Made by a program: the position numbers and the translations under genes. DNA of 64,000 nt from Chitinophaga sp. XS-30. GTDB lineage: Bacteria > Bacteroidota > Bacteroidia > Chitinophagales > Chitinophagaceae. The stretch's first letter is position 1. Each line of letters begins with the position of its first letter. Below are positions 1-8,546 of this stretch, piece after piece. Where the stretch lies: contig NZ_CP043006.1 of NCBI RefSeq assembly GCF_008086345.1, positions 2,788,032 to 2,852,031 on the forward strand, written 5' to 3'. The notes under the pieces are model-generated. The model had not been told where the DNA came from, ran no database searches, and saw only the letters and a list, made by a program, of their open reading frames with translations.

Positions 1-1378
1 ACAAAACGCCCTCATTCCCGATGAATACTATTACAACGATACCCTTCATCCGGATGGCGGCACATTTAATTTTTCATCTCACAATGGCCCGCAATTCCTG
101 TTCGGCGGCTACAATGCCGGAACAAAAAGCGGCGCCAGCTTTCCGCGGCTGCAGCTGGCCAACCCTGACGGCCTTTACCTGGAAGACCTCACTGATACCA
201 AAGTCCGCTACCTCCTGCAATTCGACAGCGGCCATGTGTTCCTGAACGGCTGGAACCTGGTAGTAGGGCACGGCTCCCCGGGCAATATCGGCGGCTACAG
301 CCATCATCGTTTTGTGGTTACCGGAACGGCCCAGGGCGGCGGTTATCTTTTCCGGGAGCAACTGACCAGCGCGGAAGGGGATGTCGCTTTTCCCGTAGGC
401 ACAGCGCCGGGCAGTTATTCCCCGCTGACCATCCGGCGCAACGAAACAGCGCCTGCCGATTTTCATGCGCGGGTGTTTGACAGTGTGTACACCTCCGCTA
501 TTTCAGGCCCCGCCCTCATACCGGACAAAGTGCTCAAAACCTGGAACATCGGCAGCCGGCATCCGGAAGGCAGCGTATTCATCCGGCTGCAGCATGAACG
601 CCAGGCGGAAGACACGCTTTTTTCCTATCACCGGGACAGCAGCTATGTATCCCGTTTCCAACCAACCGGGTGGGACACCCTCCCCCCCGGAGGCATCACC
701 ACTCCCGGCACCATCACCACCGGCGCGCCGCAACCGCAGTCCTATCTCAATACCCGCAGGTTCCCTGACGGCACAGGCAGCAACCTGTACCTCTCCAAAT
801 CCGCTGTACCATTCCCGGGCGAATCCCCATCGCTGGTAGACCTGCTTTTCTTCGCCTACCGCAGGGATATCCGCTGGGTACAAACCTACTGGTACACCCG
901 CCGGGAAGTAAATGTGCAGCACTTCGAACTGCAGCGGCGGCGGGAGCTGGAAGACACTTTTTATACGGTGCAGACCGTACTGCCCACCGCTACCGGTGGC
1001 AACAGCATTTTCGCCCAGTACTACGATGCGGAGGACGACAATTTTCATGATAACTGGACCTACTATCGCGTAAAAACACTTACACGCGATGGCCGCATCT
1101 TTTATTCGGAGGTCAAAAAAGTACCCTGGTTCTACCGCATCTCCGTGTACCCCAATCCCAATGCCGGTATATTCCGCGTAGACCTTTTCGGGGTGGACAA
1201 GATCATCAGAATGGAAATGTATGATATAGCGGGCCGTCTGAAGAAGACGCAGTTGCTTAGCAGCCAGAGCAATCTCATCAACTGCAACATGGCTTCCGGC
1301 ACCTATGTGCTGGTGTTCTACGATACGGCGAATAACGACCAGCGGATCGGCGCGCAGCAGATCATTATCCTGAAATAG
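1..1378 (+). CDS. Secreted protein with C-terminal type IX sorting domain (5' end outside window)
   Basis: The frame is open from base 2 to the TAG at 1376-1378, so this is the C-terminal 458 residues of a longer protein. The last 75 or so residues have the look of a type A T9SS sorting domain: a YPNPNAG motif, then MYDIAGRLKK, then GTYVLVF close to the end. By family knowledge such a domain directs export across the outer membrane by the Por/Gld machinery and is then removed. The remaining visible sequence is rich in Gly, Asn, Tyr and Thr, as in adhesins and surface repeat proteins, but I see no catalytic domain. The function of the missing N-terminus cannot be judged. The sorting domain call is firm; the role is unknown. 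Confidence 0.85.
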   Translation, partial: QNALIPDEYYYNDTLHPDGGTFNFSSHNGPQFLFGGYNAGTKSGASFPRLQLANPDGLYLEDLTDTKVRYLLQFDSGHVFLNGWNLVVGHGSPGNIGGYSHHRFVVTGTAQGGGYLFREQLTSAEGDVAFPVGTAPGSYSPLTIRRNETAPADFHARVFDSVYTSAISGPALIPDKVLKTWNIGSRHPEGSVFIRLQHERQAEDTLFSYHRDSSYVSRFQPTGWDTLPPGGITTPGTITTGAPQPQSYLNTRRFPDGTGSNLYLSKSAVPFPGESPSLVDLLFFAYRRDIRWVQTYWYTRREVNVQHFELQRRRELEDTFYTVQTVLPTATGGNSIFAQYYDAEDDNFHDNWTYYRVKTLTRDGRIFYSEVKKVPWFYRISVYPNPNAGIFRVDLFGVDKIIRMEMYDIAGRLKKTQLLSSQSNLINCNMASGTYVLVFYDTANNDQRIGAQQIIILK

Positions 1379-1445
1379 CACAGAATTATGTAAATTGGTG
1401 GAAAATCATCAACTTACATCTGTCACAAAATTTAAACACTGATCT

Positions 1446-2057
1446 ATGCAACGTTTAGGAGCCTTATTTTTAATCGGCGGGGCAGCCGCGCTCATGTCAT
1501 TCGTCAATCCTTTCGCCAACCATAAACCACTGGCCGTTTACAAGGTAGATAACGGACAAAGTACGCTGAACTGGAAAGCCAAAAAGATGACCGGCGAACA
1601 TACCGGCACCATCTCTGTTTCGGAAGGAACGCTGGAACTGGATAATAACATCCTCAAAGGCGGCACTTTTACCCTGGATACCCGCACCATCACGGTAACA
1701 GATATCACCAATCCGGATATGAACAAACGGCTGGTAGGCCATCTGAAGAATGATGATTTCTTTTCGGTGGACAAACATCCTTCGGCCAGCTTTGTGATCA
1801 CCAGTGCAACGCCCAAAGGCAACGGCGCATACGATGTTACCGGCAAACTGACCATTAAAAACATCACCAATAACATCTCGTTCCCCGCTACCGTTGCCGT
1901 TGCCGGCGGCAAAGCTACCGCAAAGGCGAAGATCACGGTAGACCGTACCAAATTCGATATCAAATACCGCTCGGGCAATTTCTTCGAGAACCTTGGGGAC
2001 AAGACCATTTATGACGATTTTGAACTGGATGTAACCCTGGTGGCAAATGCGCAATAG
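1446..2057 (+). CDS. YceI family protein
   Basis: This 203-residue protein has a hydrophobic N-terminus (about residues 4-20) that can act as a signal peptide, followed by one YceI domain. Typical features are YKVDNGQSTLNWKAKKMTGEH near residue 31, NKRLVGHLKNDDFF near residue 98 and a closing DDFELDVTLVA strand. The family folds as a lipocalin-like barrel binding polyisoprenoid or amphiphilic ligands in the periplasm; no enzymatic role is established. It starts 67 bases after the preceding gene and is followed by a clear terminator, so it is probably a single-gene unit or the end of the upstream one. The family is sure; the ligand is not. Confidence 0.9.
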   Translation: MQRLGALFLIGGAAALMSFVNPFANHKPLAVYKVDNGQSTLNWKAKKMTGEHTGTISVSEGTLELDNNILKGGTFTLDTRTITVTDITNPDMNKRLVGHLKNDDFFSVDKHPSASFVITSATPKGNGAYDVTGKLTIKNITNNISFPATVAVAGGKATAKAKITVDRTKFDIKYRSGNFFENLGDKTIYDDFELDVTLVANAQ

Positions 2058-2082
2058 GCGTTGCAGCCAGCATATTTACAGG

Positions 2083-2107
2083 AGCCGGAGCGATCCGGCT
2101 TTTTTTG
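2083..2107 (+). terminator. Rho-independent terminator after the YceI gene
   Basis: A perfect 7-bp stem AGCCGGA/TCCGGCT (2083-2089 and 2094-2100) with a GCGA loop is followed by seven T residues. It lies 26 bases after the YceI stop codon on the coding strand. Confidence 0.85.
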
Positions 2108-2203
2108 TTGCTTGTCTCCCGGAACTGAACTGTCCGTCAACATCCTGAAACAAAACCATGAACCGCTAAAATCGTATTTTGCAGGTAATCCATTATAACC
2201 TCT

Positions 2204-4408
2204 ATGTTCCTTTTTAATATCCAGATCAACCTGGTGATCTTTGTAATCGTATTACTGGAGATCATTATTTTCAGTCATCAGTTGCTTTCATACCTGGCCC
2301 GTCCGCATGAAAAGGAGCGGCTATACCATATTATTCTCGTAGGCTTGCTGATACTGTATAACCTGGCGGAAAACCTTGTGGAAATGCCGGATGACAACAT
2401 TCCGTTGCCAACTATGCTGCAGGTGATCATCAACCAGGGCTTCGGTTACCTGGTAACGGCGTATATGCCGTTTTACTGTGTCAAGACCATGAAGTTCAAC
2501 CGGCTGAACTTCCACCGCCGGTACGGTTTTCTGCTGATCCTCGTTCCTGCCGTCGTTTGTTACGGCGTGTACTATCCTTTAACGCAGGATCTACAGGGCA
2601 CGCTGGAGTATGTATATATCACTACCGGGTCGTATGCCATAGTGGCGCTGGTAGCATCGGCACGGGCCATACACCTGCAATACCGCGAAGACAGGAATAC
2701 AACCGCTTTCCGGGAAAGGTACTGGATATTCGCCGCCCTCGTCTTCTGGTGCTCGTCCCCCCTGATCGGGGTATTCATGAACCAGCCCAACTGGATCGTA
2801 GGTGTTTTCAACAACATCGTTTTCCTGCTTCTGAATATTGTGTTGATGCGGCAGACCGTCAGGAAATCCAGAGCAGAATACCGGTTGCTGCAGGAATCCA
2901 ATGTTTCACTGGCGCAGCGCGTAAAGGAAAAAACGGCTCAGCTGGAACGGTCCAACGAACAGCGCACAAACGCGTTTGTGAACCTGGTGCATGAAACCAA
3001 AACGCCCATCACCCTGATGAACAACTATCTCGAAGAATATCTTCAGAAGCATGGGTGTAATGAAGATCTGCTGGTGGTTAAAAGGAATCTTGACAAGCTG
3101 AACACTGATATCAGCAATCTGTTTGACCTGGAACGGCACCATAAAGGGCTGGGCATCTACAATTATGTGCAGGTCGTCAATTTCAGCCGGATACTGGAAG
3201 ATAACCTGGTATTGTACAGGAGCTATTGTCTTAAAATGCAGCTTTCGCTTGAGGAGCTGATCACGGAAGAGCTGTACGTAAAAGCAGACCCGGAGGCCAT
3301 CAGCCGGGTGATCAACAATCTCGTGGAAAATGCTATCAAGTACACGGAGAGCGGCGGGAGAATCAGCGTAGTACTGGAAGCGGATGACGAAGGGCGGATA
3401 CGTTTTTCTGTAGACGATACCGGTATAGGCATACCGCCGGACCAGCACGGGAAGGTGTTCGAGCCATATTACCAGATCAATGCCCAAAAGCGGAACTTGC
3501 AGGGGATGGGGCTTGGCTTGCCGATCGTGAAGAAGATCGTGGACGGGCTGAAGGGCGATGTTATTATCGACAGCAATCCGCAAAGGCGGCAGGGGACGCG
3601 TTTGACCGTGCTGCTCAACAGGTATGTGCCTGCGGCGGATGAGGTGATTGATACCGGCTACAAGGTGCAACGTTATTCCGGGCTGGAAACGGAAGGCTTC
3701 GATCTGCCGGATACCCCTTATGACGAGCGGAAACAGACCATTATGCTGGTAGAGGATAATAATGCCATGCTGCGCTACCTTTTCCAGAAACTGAGCCAGC
3801 GCTATAATGTTTGCGTGGCGCTCAATGGAAATGAAGCCCTCCGTAAGCTCAAAACCTATCCCGTGCTGCCGGACCTGATCATTTCCGATGTGATGATGGA
3901 CAAGGTGGACGGCTTCAGGTTTGCCCGGATCATTTCAGAGAACCCTGATTATAACCATATCCCTTTCATTTTTGTATCGGCAAAGCTTTCGGGTAAGGAC
4001 CGCGCCCTTGGCCTGAGGCTGGGAGCGCTCGATTACATCCAGAAGCCTTTCCGTACGGAAGAGCTGATCCAGAAGATCAATTCCGTGCTGGAAAATGCCG
4101 CCCGGCAGAAAAGATCGCTGCTGAACAATACCATCAAGGCGCTGAAAATGATGAATAACGCGCAGGAACCCTCGGGAGAGAAGGGAAAAGAAGAAGAGAC
4201 AAATAGGTTTGAGCAGAATTGCGCCGCCTGTCAGTTGACTACCCGGGAGATGGACATTGCGCGGCTGATCTGTGAAGGGCATCCCTACAAACTGATCGGG
4301 GACAGGCTCTTCATTTCCGAGAGAACGGTTAAAAAACATGCGCAGAACATCTTCGAAAAAGCAGGCGTCTCCAACAAAGTACAGCTGATCAACAAGCTGC
4401 AGGCCTGA
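2204..4408 (+). CDS. Membrane hybrid histidine kinase with REC domain and LuxR-type DNA-binding output
   Basis: This 734-residue protein combines a whole phosphorelay with its transcription factor. The first 215 residues hold about six or seven hydrophobic segments, a membrane sensor of 7TM type. A short coil leads to the HisKA helix with the phospho-acceptor His263 (LVHETKTPITLM). The ATPase domain shows NNLVENAIKY, DDTGIGIPP and GMGLGLPIV. A receiver domain follows with Asp562 in ISDVMMDKVDGF and the conserved Lys in QKPF. The C-terminal 60 residues form a LuxR/GerE helix-turn-helix (LTTREMDIA, ISERTVKKHAQNIF). This differs from the usual Bacteroides hybrid systems, which carry a Y_Y_Y sensor and AraC output. 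The stimulus and target genes are unknown; nothing next to it is an obvious target. Confidence 0.9.
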   Translation: MFLFNIQINLVIFVIVLLEIIIFSHQLLSYLARPHEKERLYHIILVGLLILYNLAENLVEMPDDNIPLPTMLQVIINQGFGYLVTAYMPFYCVKTMKFNRLNFHRRYGFLLILVPAVVCYGVYYPLTQDLQGTLEYVYITTGSYAIVALVASARAIHLQYREDRNTTAFRERYWIFAALVFWCSSPLIGVFMNQPNWIVGVFNNIVFLLLNIVLMRQTVRKSRAEYRLLQESNVSLAQRVKEKTAQLERSNEQRTNAFVNLVHETKTPITLMNNYLEEYLQKHGCNEDLLVVKRNLDKLNTDISNLFDLERHHKGLGIYNYVQVVNFSRILEDNLVLYRSYCLKMQLSLEELITEELYVKADPEAISRVINNLVENAIKYTESGGRISVVLEADDEGRIRFSVDDTGIGIPPDQHGKVFEPYYQINAQKRNLQGMGLGLPIVKKIVDGLKGDVIIDSNPQRRQGTRLTVLLNRYVPAADEVIDTGYKVQRYSGLETEGFDLPDTPYDERKQTIMLVEDNNAMLRYLFQKLSQRYNVCVALNGNEALRKLKTYPVLPDLIISDVMMDKVDGFRFARIISENPDYNHIPFIFVSAKLSGKDRALGLRLGALDYIQKPFRTEELIQKINSVLENAARQKRSLLNNTIKALKMMNNAQEPSGEKGKEEETNRFEQNCAACQLTTREMDIARLICEGHPYKLIGDRLFISERTVKKHAQNIFEKAGVSNKVQLINKLQA

Positions 4409-4829
4409 TCGCTTCAGCATAATATTTCCTCAAAACATTGCCCATAAAGACCGCTACTCCCTTGGGCGTAGGGAAAATACGGTGAATGCCTTATTGTATT
4501 TTCTCAATAAATGGTGAAGATTTGCCATGCCTGTTTAATTTAGCATGATTACCACAACTACAATCATACGTTACCCATATTCTCCACCTTGCCGGAACGT
4601 GGAAGAGATCACTGTGCGAAAAAGCAGAAGGTACGGGAGGACCGTCTGCTGGAGTTCCGGCGGGAGGAGATAAATGCTTGCCATATCCTTCCTGTAAAGC
4701 CCTTCCGCCGTTAGCCGGAGGCGGTATCCATTGTTTCACTTATATACTGGTTACAGAAAGGGCATCCCAACGGGTGCCTTTTCTGATATAACGCTCCGGC
4801 TGCGTATATTTAGGCATAATTTCACCCCT
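4409..4829. other. Intergenic region, no supported gene
   Basis: About 420 bases between the hybrid kinase and the YoaK-type gene. A minus-strand open frame at 4491-4739 (82 codons, proline-rich, no recognisable motif) looks like chance. GC-rich inverted stretches occur around 4650-4725 (for instance CCGCC and GGCGG flanking 4706-4725), but no T-tract makes them a clear terminator. A TATATTT box at about 4806-4812 lies roughly 20 bases before the chosen start of the next gene and may be part of its promoter. Confidence 0.4.
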
Positions 4830-5558
4830 ATGTTCAGACATAAAGGAAAAAGCCGCACGATCGTCCATAACCTGAAGCTTGCATCATTATTGTCTTTTGT
4901 GGCAGGCATCGTGAATGTGGCCGGTTTTCTGGCGGTGAACAGGCTTACGACAAATGTCACCGGGCATTTTGCTTTTTTTGCAGACGGGGTGATCGAGCAG
5001 CAGTATGCGGTGGCGGCTGTTTACCTGTTTTTTATGCTTTCTTTTCTTGCAGGGGCGTTCACATCCAACTTTGTGATGGAGCTGGTAGCCACCAGGAACC
5101 TGAAATACATCTATGCGATTCCTGTGTTCATGGAGGCCGGGATACTGACCTTTATGGCTTTTGCCGGGCCGGGTACCTTGCTGTTCCATGCGGATGCCGT
5201 TGCCGGTGCGCTGCTTTTTTCGATGGGGCTTCAGAATGCGCTGGTGACGAGTGTTTCCAATGCCGTTGTGCGTACAACGCATTTGACGGGGTTGTTTACG
5301 GACCTGGGGATAGAGCTTTCCCAGCTGTTCTTCTACCGGAAAAAGGAGCAACGGAAGAAATTGCGCGCTTCCATTTCCCTGCGTGGGGCCATCATTGGCA
5401 GTTTCTTTACAGGGTCGCTGGCCGGCGGTTTCGGCTTTTTCCGCTGGGGCATACATATCCTTTTGCTGGCCGCTGCGTGCCTGCTGGCCGGCCTCATGTA
5501 CGATACATTGAAGTTCAGAGTGGTATTGCTCCGCCGCCGTTATTTACACCATTCCTAA
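4830..5558 (+). CDS. YoaK/DUF1275 family membrane protein
   Basis: A membrane protein of 242 residues with about six hydrophobic segments. The N-terminal half carries the DUF1275 pattern: a first helix SLLSFVAGIVNVAGFLAV, then TTNVTGHFAFFADGV, then FLAGAF in the third segment and an ALVTSVSNAVVRTTHLTGLFTD stretch (about residues 145-166). The family is widespread and uncharacterised, generally treated as an inner-membrane transporter-like protein. The frame is open to an ATG at 4731, but the start at 4830 is preferred because the extra 33 residues are not family-like and a TATATTT box lies just upstream. It overlaps the end of the convergent helicase gene by 4 bases. Substrate unknown. Confidence 0.8.
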   Translation: MFRHKGKSRTIVHNLKLASLLSFVAGIVNVAGFLAVNRLTTNVTGHFAFFADGVIEQQYAVAAVYLFFMLSFLAGAFTSNFVMELVATRNLKYIYAIPVFMEAGILTFMAFAGPGTLLFHADAVAGALLFSMGLQNALVTSVSNAVVRTTHLTGLFTDLGIELSQLFFYRKKEQRKKLRASISLRGAIIGSFFTGSLAGGFGFFRWGIHILLLAAACLLAGLMYDTLKFRVVLLRRRYLHHS

Positions 5559-7477
5559 CTATCCATGAATTCCCAGGCGCTCTGCCAGGCATTACCCGCT
5601 TCCGCGTAATCCAGGAAACCGGCATAGAACGGAAATTGAGAAAGCGTGGCGCTGTCCCCGATGACCACCAGCTTTTTCCTCGCGCGGGTCATGGCCACAT
5701 TCATCCTGCGGATATCTGACAGGAAACCGATCTTGTTTTCCGTGTTGCTGCGCGTCATGCTGATGTACACAATATCCCGTTCCTGCCCCTGAAAACTGTC
5801 TATCGTATTGACACTGATCTTGTCGCCATACCGCGAAAGCTCCGGGAAATGCTGCAATTGCTCTTTCAGCAGCTCTATTTGCCGGCGGTAAGGGGAGATC
5901 ACGGCGATGGAGGGGAAGTTCTTTTCTGTGTAATGTGTGCCGAGTGTGCTGACAAATTGTGCCAGGTGCCGGAACAGGAAAGCGGCTTCTTCCGGGTTGC
6001 TGGTGCTGGTGCCCTCCGTTTTTTCATCGAACCCGCAACCGGCCGTATCGATGAATGCCAGTGGCCGGTCTTCATTGAAAAGCAGGTGCCCGGCTACGGA
6101 CGTATGGGCTTTGAGCCGGTCCTGGTAAAATATCCCGGAGGAATAACGCATGATCATTTCATGCATGCGGTATTGTTCTTCGAGCAGTGTCACCGCTTCC
6201 CGATGCAGGGCAGTGCATTTTTCCAGCAGGGTGGTGCTGAGCCCTTTCCGGGCCGCTTCGCCGGATTTGATGGTGGGGGAAAGCTGGCAGTGATCTCCCG
6301 CGAGGATGACCTTCTCCGCTTTGAGGATGGGTATCCAGCAGGCCGGTTCCAGGGCCTGTCCCGCCTCGTCGATCACCACGGTATGGTACCGGAGGTGCCG
6401 CACGGTATAATGATTGGCGCCTACCAGTGTGGCCGTGATCACCTGGGCTTTGCTGAAGAGATCATCCATGATATATTGCTCCGTTTTCTCCACGGATTTC
6501 ATGATGTCACGGGCGGCATCGAAAAGGGCTTTGCGTTGTTCACGCTCGGCCTTGCCGAAATTACGCTTGTATTTGTGCGCCATATTCCGGAATTCGTTGG
6601 CCTGTTTTTTCAGGCGGCTGATCTCCTTCATGCTGGCATGTTCCCCTATTTTACTGTCCAGCGTAAGGGACATGAGGCGGTCGGAAACCTTGGCGGGGTT
6701 CCCTACGCGCAGTACGTTCAGCCCTTCTTCCGAGAGCTTTTCACTGAGGAGGTCCACCGCGGTATTGCTGGGTGCGGATACCAGTATCTGTTTGCCGTCC
6801 TGTTTGATCAATGCTTTGATGGCCTGTACGAGCGTAGTGGTTTTGCCGGTGCCGGGAGGGCCGTGCACAATGGCCAGCTCATTGGCCGCCAGTATTTTGT
6901 CCACTGCGGAGCGTTGCGAGGAGTTCAGTGAGGGGGCCGGGAAAGCAGGGATGTCCGTTTGAAAGGTGGGCGCTTTTTCCCCGGTCAGTATCTTTACCAG
7001 CCTGCCTCCGGGTGTATTGTCCTCCAGCTTGGCGGCGAGCTTCAGGGCCTGCTGCATTTCATCATAGCTGTTGTCATCGAACAACAGGTCGATGCCCAGC
7101 TTGCCATCATTGGCCCATTCGGGCAGCTCATCCGTGCGCAGGGCTAATTTGAGGCGGTTGCCGCTTTGCCAGGAAATGGTGCCTTCCACATGATGATGTT
7201 TGGCATCGTGGTTGGAGAAAAGCATGGCGGAAACGCCGAAGCGCAGCTGATGCGGGATATCCTGGTGGGTAGTGCGCTCTATTTCCACGATCAGGTAGTC
7301 CCCGCGCCCCATTTCCGTGCCACGGATCGCTACGGGATACCAGGAGAGCCCGTTTGTCCTCCGCTGGGATACGGATGTGGTTGCTGTCAGTTCCTGGTAC
7401 GATCTCCGGTCTTCTTCCCGCTCGGTCTTCAATAACCCGAGCAGCCTTTCAAAATAATCCATGCGCAAAGGTAACAA
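5555..7477 (-). CDS. UPF1/IGHMBP2-like superfamily 1 helicase
   Basis: This 640-residue protein has the motif set of superfamily 1B helicases of the UPF1/SMUBP-2 type. Walker A is HGPPGTGKTTTLVQAI (about residue 205). Motif II is VIDEAGQALEP. Later come LAGDHCQLSP, EEQYRMHEMI, NTIDSFQGQERDIVYISMTRS and VAMTRARKKLVVIGD. An N-terminal region of about 180 residues resembles the oligonucleotide-binding 1B and stalk part. The protein should unwind nucleic acid with ATP in the cytoplasm; DNA or RNA preference cannot be read from sequence. It follows the VOC gene by 2 bases on the same strand, so the two are co-transcribed. Stand-alone bacterial members are common in Bacteroidota and their cellular role is poorly known. 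Confidence 0.88.
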   Translation of the reverse strand: MLPLRMDYFERLLGLLKTEREEDRRSYQELTATTSVSQRRTNGLSWYPVAIRGTEMGRGDYLIVEIERTTHQDIPHQLRFGVSAMLFSNHDAKHHHVEGTISWQSGNRLKLALRTDELPEWANDGKLGIDLLFDDNSYDEMQQALKLAAKLEDNTPGGRLVKILTGEKAPTFQTDIPAFPAPSLNSSQRSAVDKILAANELAIVHGPPGTGKTTTLVQAIKALIKQDGKQILVSAPSNTAVDLLSEKLSEEGLNVLRVGNPAKVSDRLMSLTLDSKIGEHASMKEISRLKKQANEFRNMAHKYKRNFGKAEREQRKALFDAARDIMKSVEKTEQYIMDDLFSKAQVITATLVGANHYTVRHLRYHTVVIDEAGQALEPACWIPILKAEKVILAGDHCQLSPTIKSGEAARKGLSTTLLEKCTALHREAVTLLEEQYRMHEMIMRYSSGIFYQDRLKAHTSVAGHLLFNEDRPLAFIDTAGCGFDEKTEGTSTSNPEEAAFLFRHLAQFVSTLGTHYTEKNFPSIAVISPYRRQIELLKEQLQHFPELSRYGDKISVNTIDSFQGQERDIVYISMTRSNTENKIGFLSDIRRMNVAMTRARKKLVVIGDSATLSQFPFYAGFLDYAEAGNAWQSAWEFMDS

Positions 7478-7479
7478 GC

Positions 7480-7854
7480 TTATTCCTCTTGCAACACAGA
7501 TAAAATGTTCCCGGCCGGATCTTCGAACCAGGCAATTTTAGGGCCTTCGCCGCCGCGTGCGATCCCTTTTTCATCCGTTTTGATATCCCCTTCATACTGC
7601 AGGAAGGTAATGCCCCGGTTGCGCAGTTCATCTACCGCTGCATCGATATTATCCACCGGAAAATTAAGCACAGTAAAAGTGGCGGGCTGATGATCGGGTT
7701 TCGGATAGATTATCACCTGCCCGCCTGTAGCCAGCTTTACCGTAAGGAAATAGGATTCGTCCACTTCCAGGCCCAGTACCTGCCGGTAGAAATCCGCTGT
7801 TTGCCGGAGATCGTTGGTGGAAAAACTGCTGAATGCTTTGGCGTTTTTGAACAT
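7480..7854 (-). CDS. VOC (glyoxalase/bleomycin-resistance) superfamily protein
   Basis: A 124-residue single-domain protein with the paired beta-alpha-beta-beta-beta modules of the vicinal oxygen chelate fold: [10 protein letters not shown] in the first half, [16 protein letters not shown] and [13 protein letters not shown] in the second. The usual first metal ligand, a His in the opening strand, is replaced ([10 protein letters not shown]), so a metal-dependent reaction is doubtful and a binding role is possible. It is the first gene of a two-gene unit with the helicase, whose start codon lies 2 bases on. The substrate is unknown. Confidence 0.8.
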   Translation of the reverse strand: MFKNAKAFSSFSTNDLRQTADFYRQVLGLEVDESYFLTVKLATGGQVIIYPKPDHQPATFTVLNFPVDNIDAAVDELRNRGITFLQYEGDIKTDEKGIARGGEGPKIAWFEDPAGNILSVLQEE

Positions 7855-7982
7855 AACGGTACGTTTTTATCAAAGTTATGCTCAATTAGCGGGCCGGAAC
7901 GGGGGGATATGGGGCAATATGCAGGCTGGATTGTGCCAGATGTTTATGGCAGTTATTGGGAATTTCAGGAAAGCCGTAGTAT

Positions 7983-7996
7983 TTTAAGCGCTTAAA
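7983..7996. promoter_or_regulatory. Perfect 14-bp palindrome, possible operator
   Basis: TTTAAGCGCTTAAA reads the same on both strands and ends 9 bases before the start codon of the oxidoreductase small-subunit gene. A palindrome with a central CG is the usual form of LacI-family operators. The site would sit in the leader of the transcript. The regulator is not identified; the LacI protein of this window at 38.9-39.9 kb is one candidate. Confidence 0.45.
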
Positions 7997-8005
7997 TCAC
8001 CGGTT

Positions 8006-8539
8006 ATGGAAAGACGAACGGCGCTCAAAAACCTGTTTATTATCGGCGGAGCAGCAGCTTTATTCCCGGGCTGCCTGCTGCAGGATAAAAAGCAGGGCGT
8101 AAAGCTCAGCCACCTCGATGTCAGTGCAGATCTGCAGGAGCTGCTGGCGGAAGTAACAGAAACGATCATCCCGGAAACCGATACCCCGGGCGGCAGATCC
8201 CTCGGCCTGCATCTTTTCGCGCTCAAAATAGTGGATGAATGTTACCAAAAGGATGCACAGCAGTCCTTCGTAAAAGGACTGAAAGCGCTTGACGGCTATG
8301 CAAAGGAGAAAACAGGCACATCGTTCGCCAAAGCGGACAGCCAACAGCGGACGGAGCTGCTGGCGGGGGTTAAAAAGGGATCTGCGGATAAAGACCTCGC
8401 TTACTTCGTTGCGGAGATCCGGCAGCTGACCATTGAAGGATACCGGTCTTCCGAATATGTGATGACGAAATTGCTGCCCTATCAGCTGGTGCCGGGGCAT
8501 TTTTACGGATGTGTGGAGGTGGGTCACAAAAACAAATGA
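8006..8539 (+). CDS. Gluconate 2-dehydrogenase subunit 3 family protein
   Basis: This 177-residue protein starts MERRTALKNLFIIGGAAALF, a hydrophobic export signal with a twin Arg, followed by GCLLQ, which could be a lipobox. The body matches the small-subunit family that partners GMC-type dehydrogenases: a TETIIPETDTPGG segment near residue 50 and mostly helical sequence after it. By family knowledge the subunit carries or supports the large flavoprotein during Tat export and electron transfer. The large-subunit gene begins 7 bases downstream, which supports the pairing. A perfect palindrome lies immediately upstream. The electron acceptor is not visible: no cytochrome gene follows. Confidence 0.85.
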   Translation: MERRTALKNLFIIGGAAALFPGCLLQDKKQGVKLSHLDVSADLQELLAEVTETIIPETDTPGGRSLGLHLFALKIVDECYQKDAQQSFVKGLKALDGYAKEKTGTSFAKADSQQRTELLAGVKKGSADKDLAYFVAEIRQLTIEGYRSSEYVMTKLLPYQLVPGHFYGCVEVGHKNK

Positions 8540-8546
8540 AATAACG

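Noticed and set aside
503..1381. Long minus-strand open frame opposite the T9SS-exported protein
   Set aside because: It is the mirror of a gene with clear T9SS motifs; long antisense frames are common here because of codon bias.
4491..4739. Minus-strand open frame of 82 codons in the gap before the YoaK-type gene
   Set aside because: Proline-rich, no motif, no plausible ribosome or promoter context; composition fits a chance frame in GC-rich DNA.
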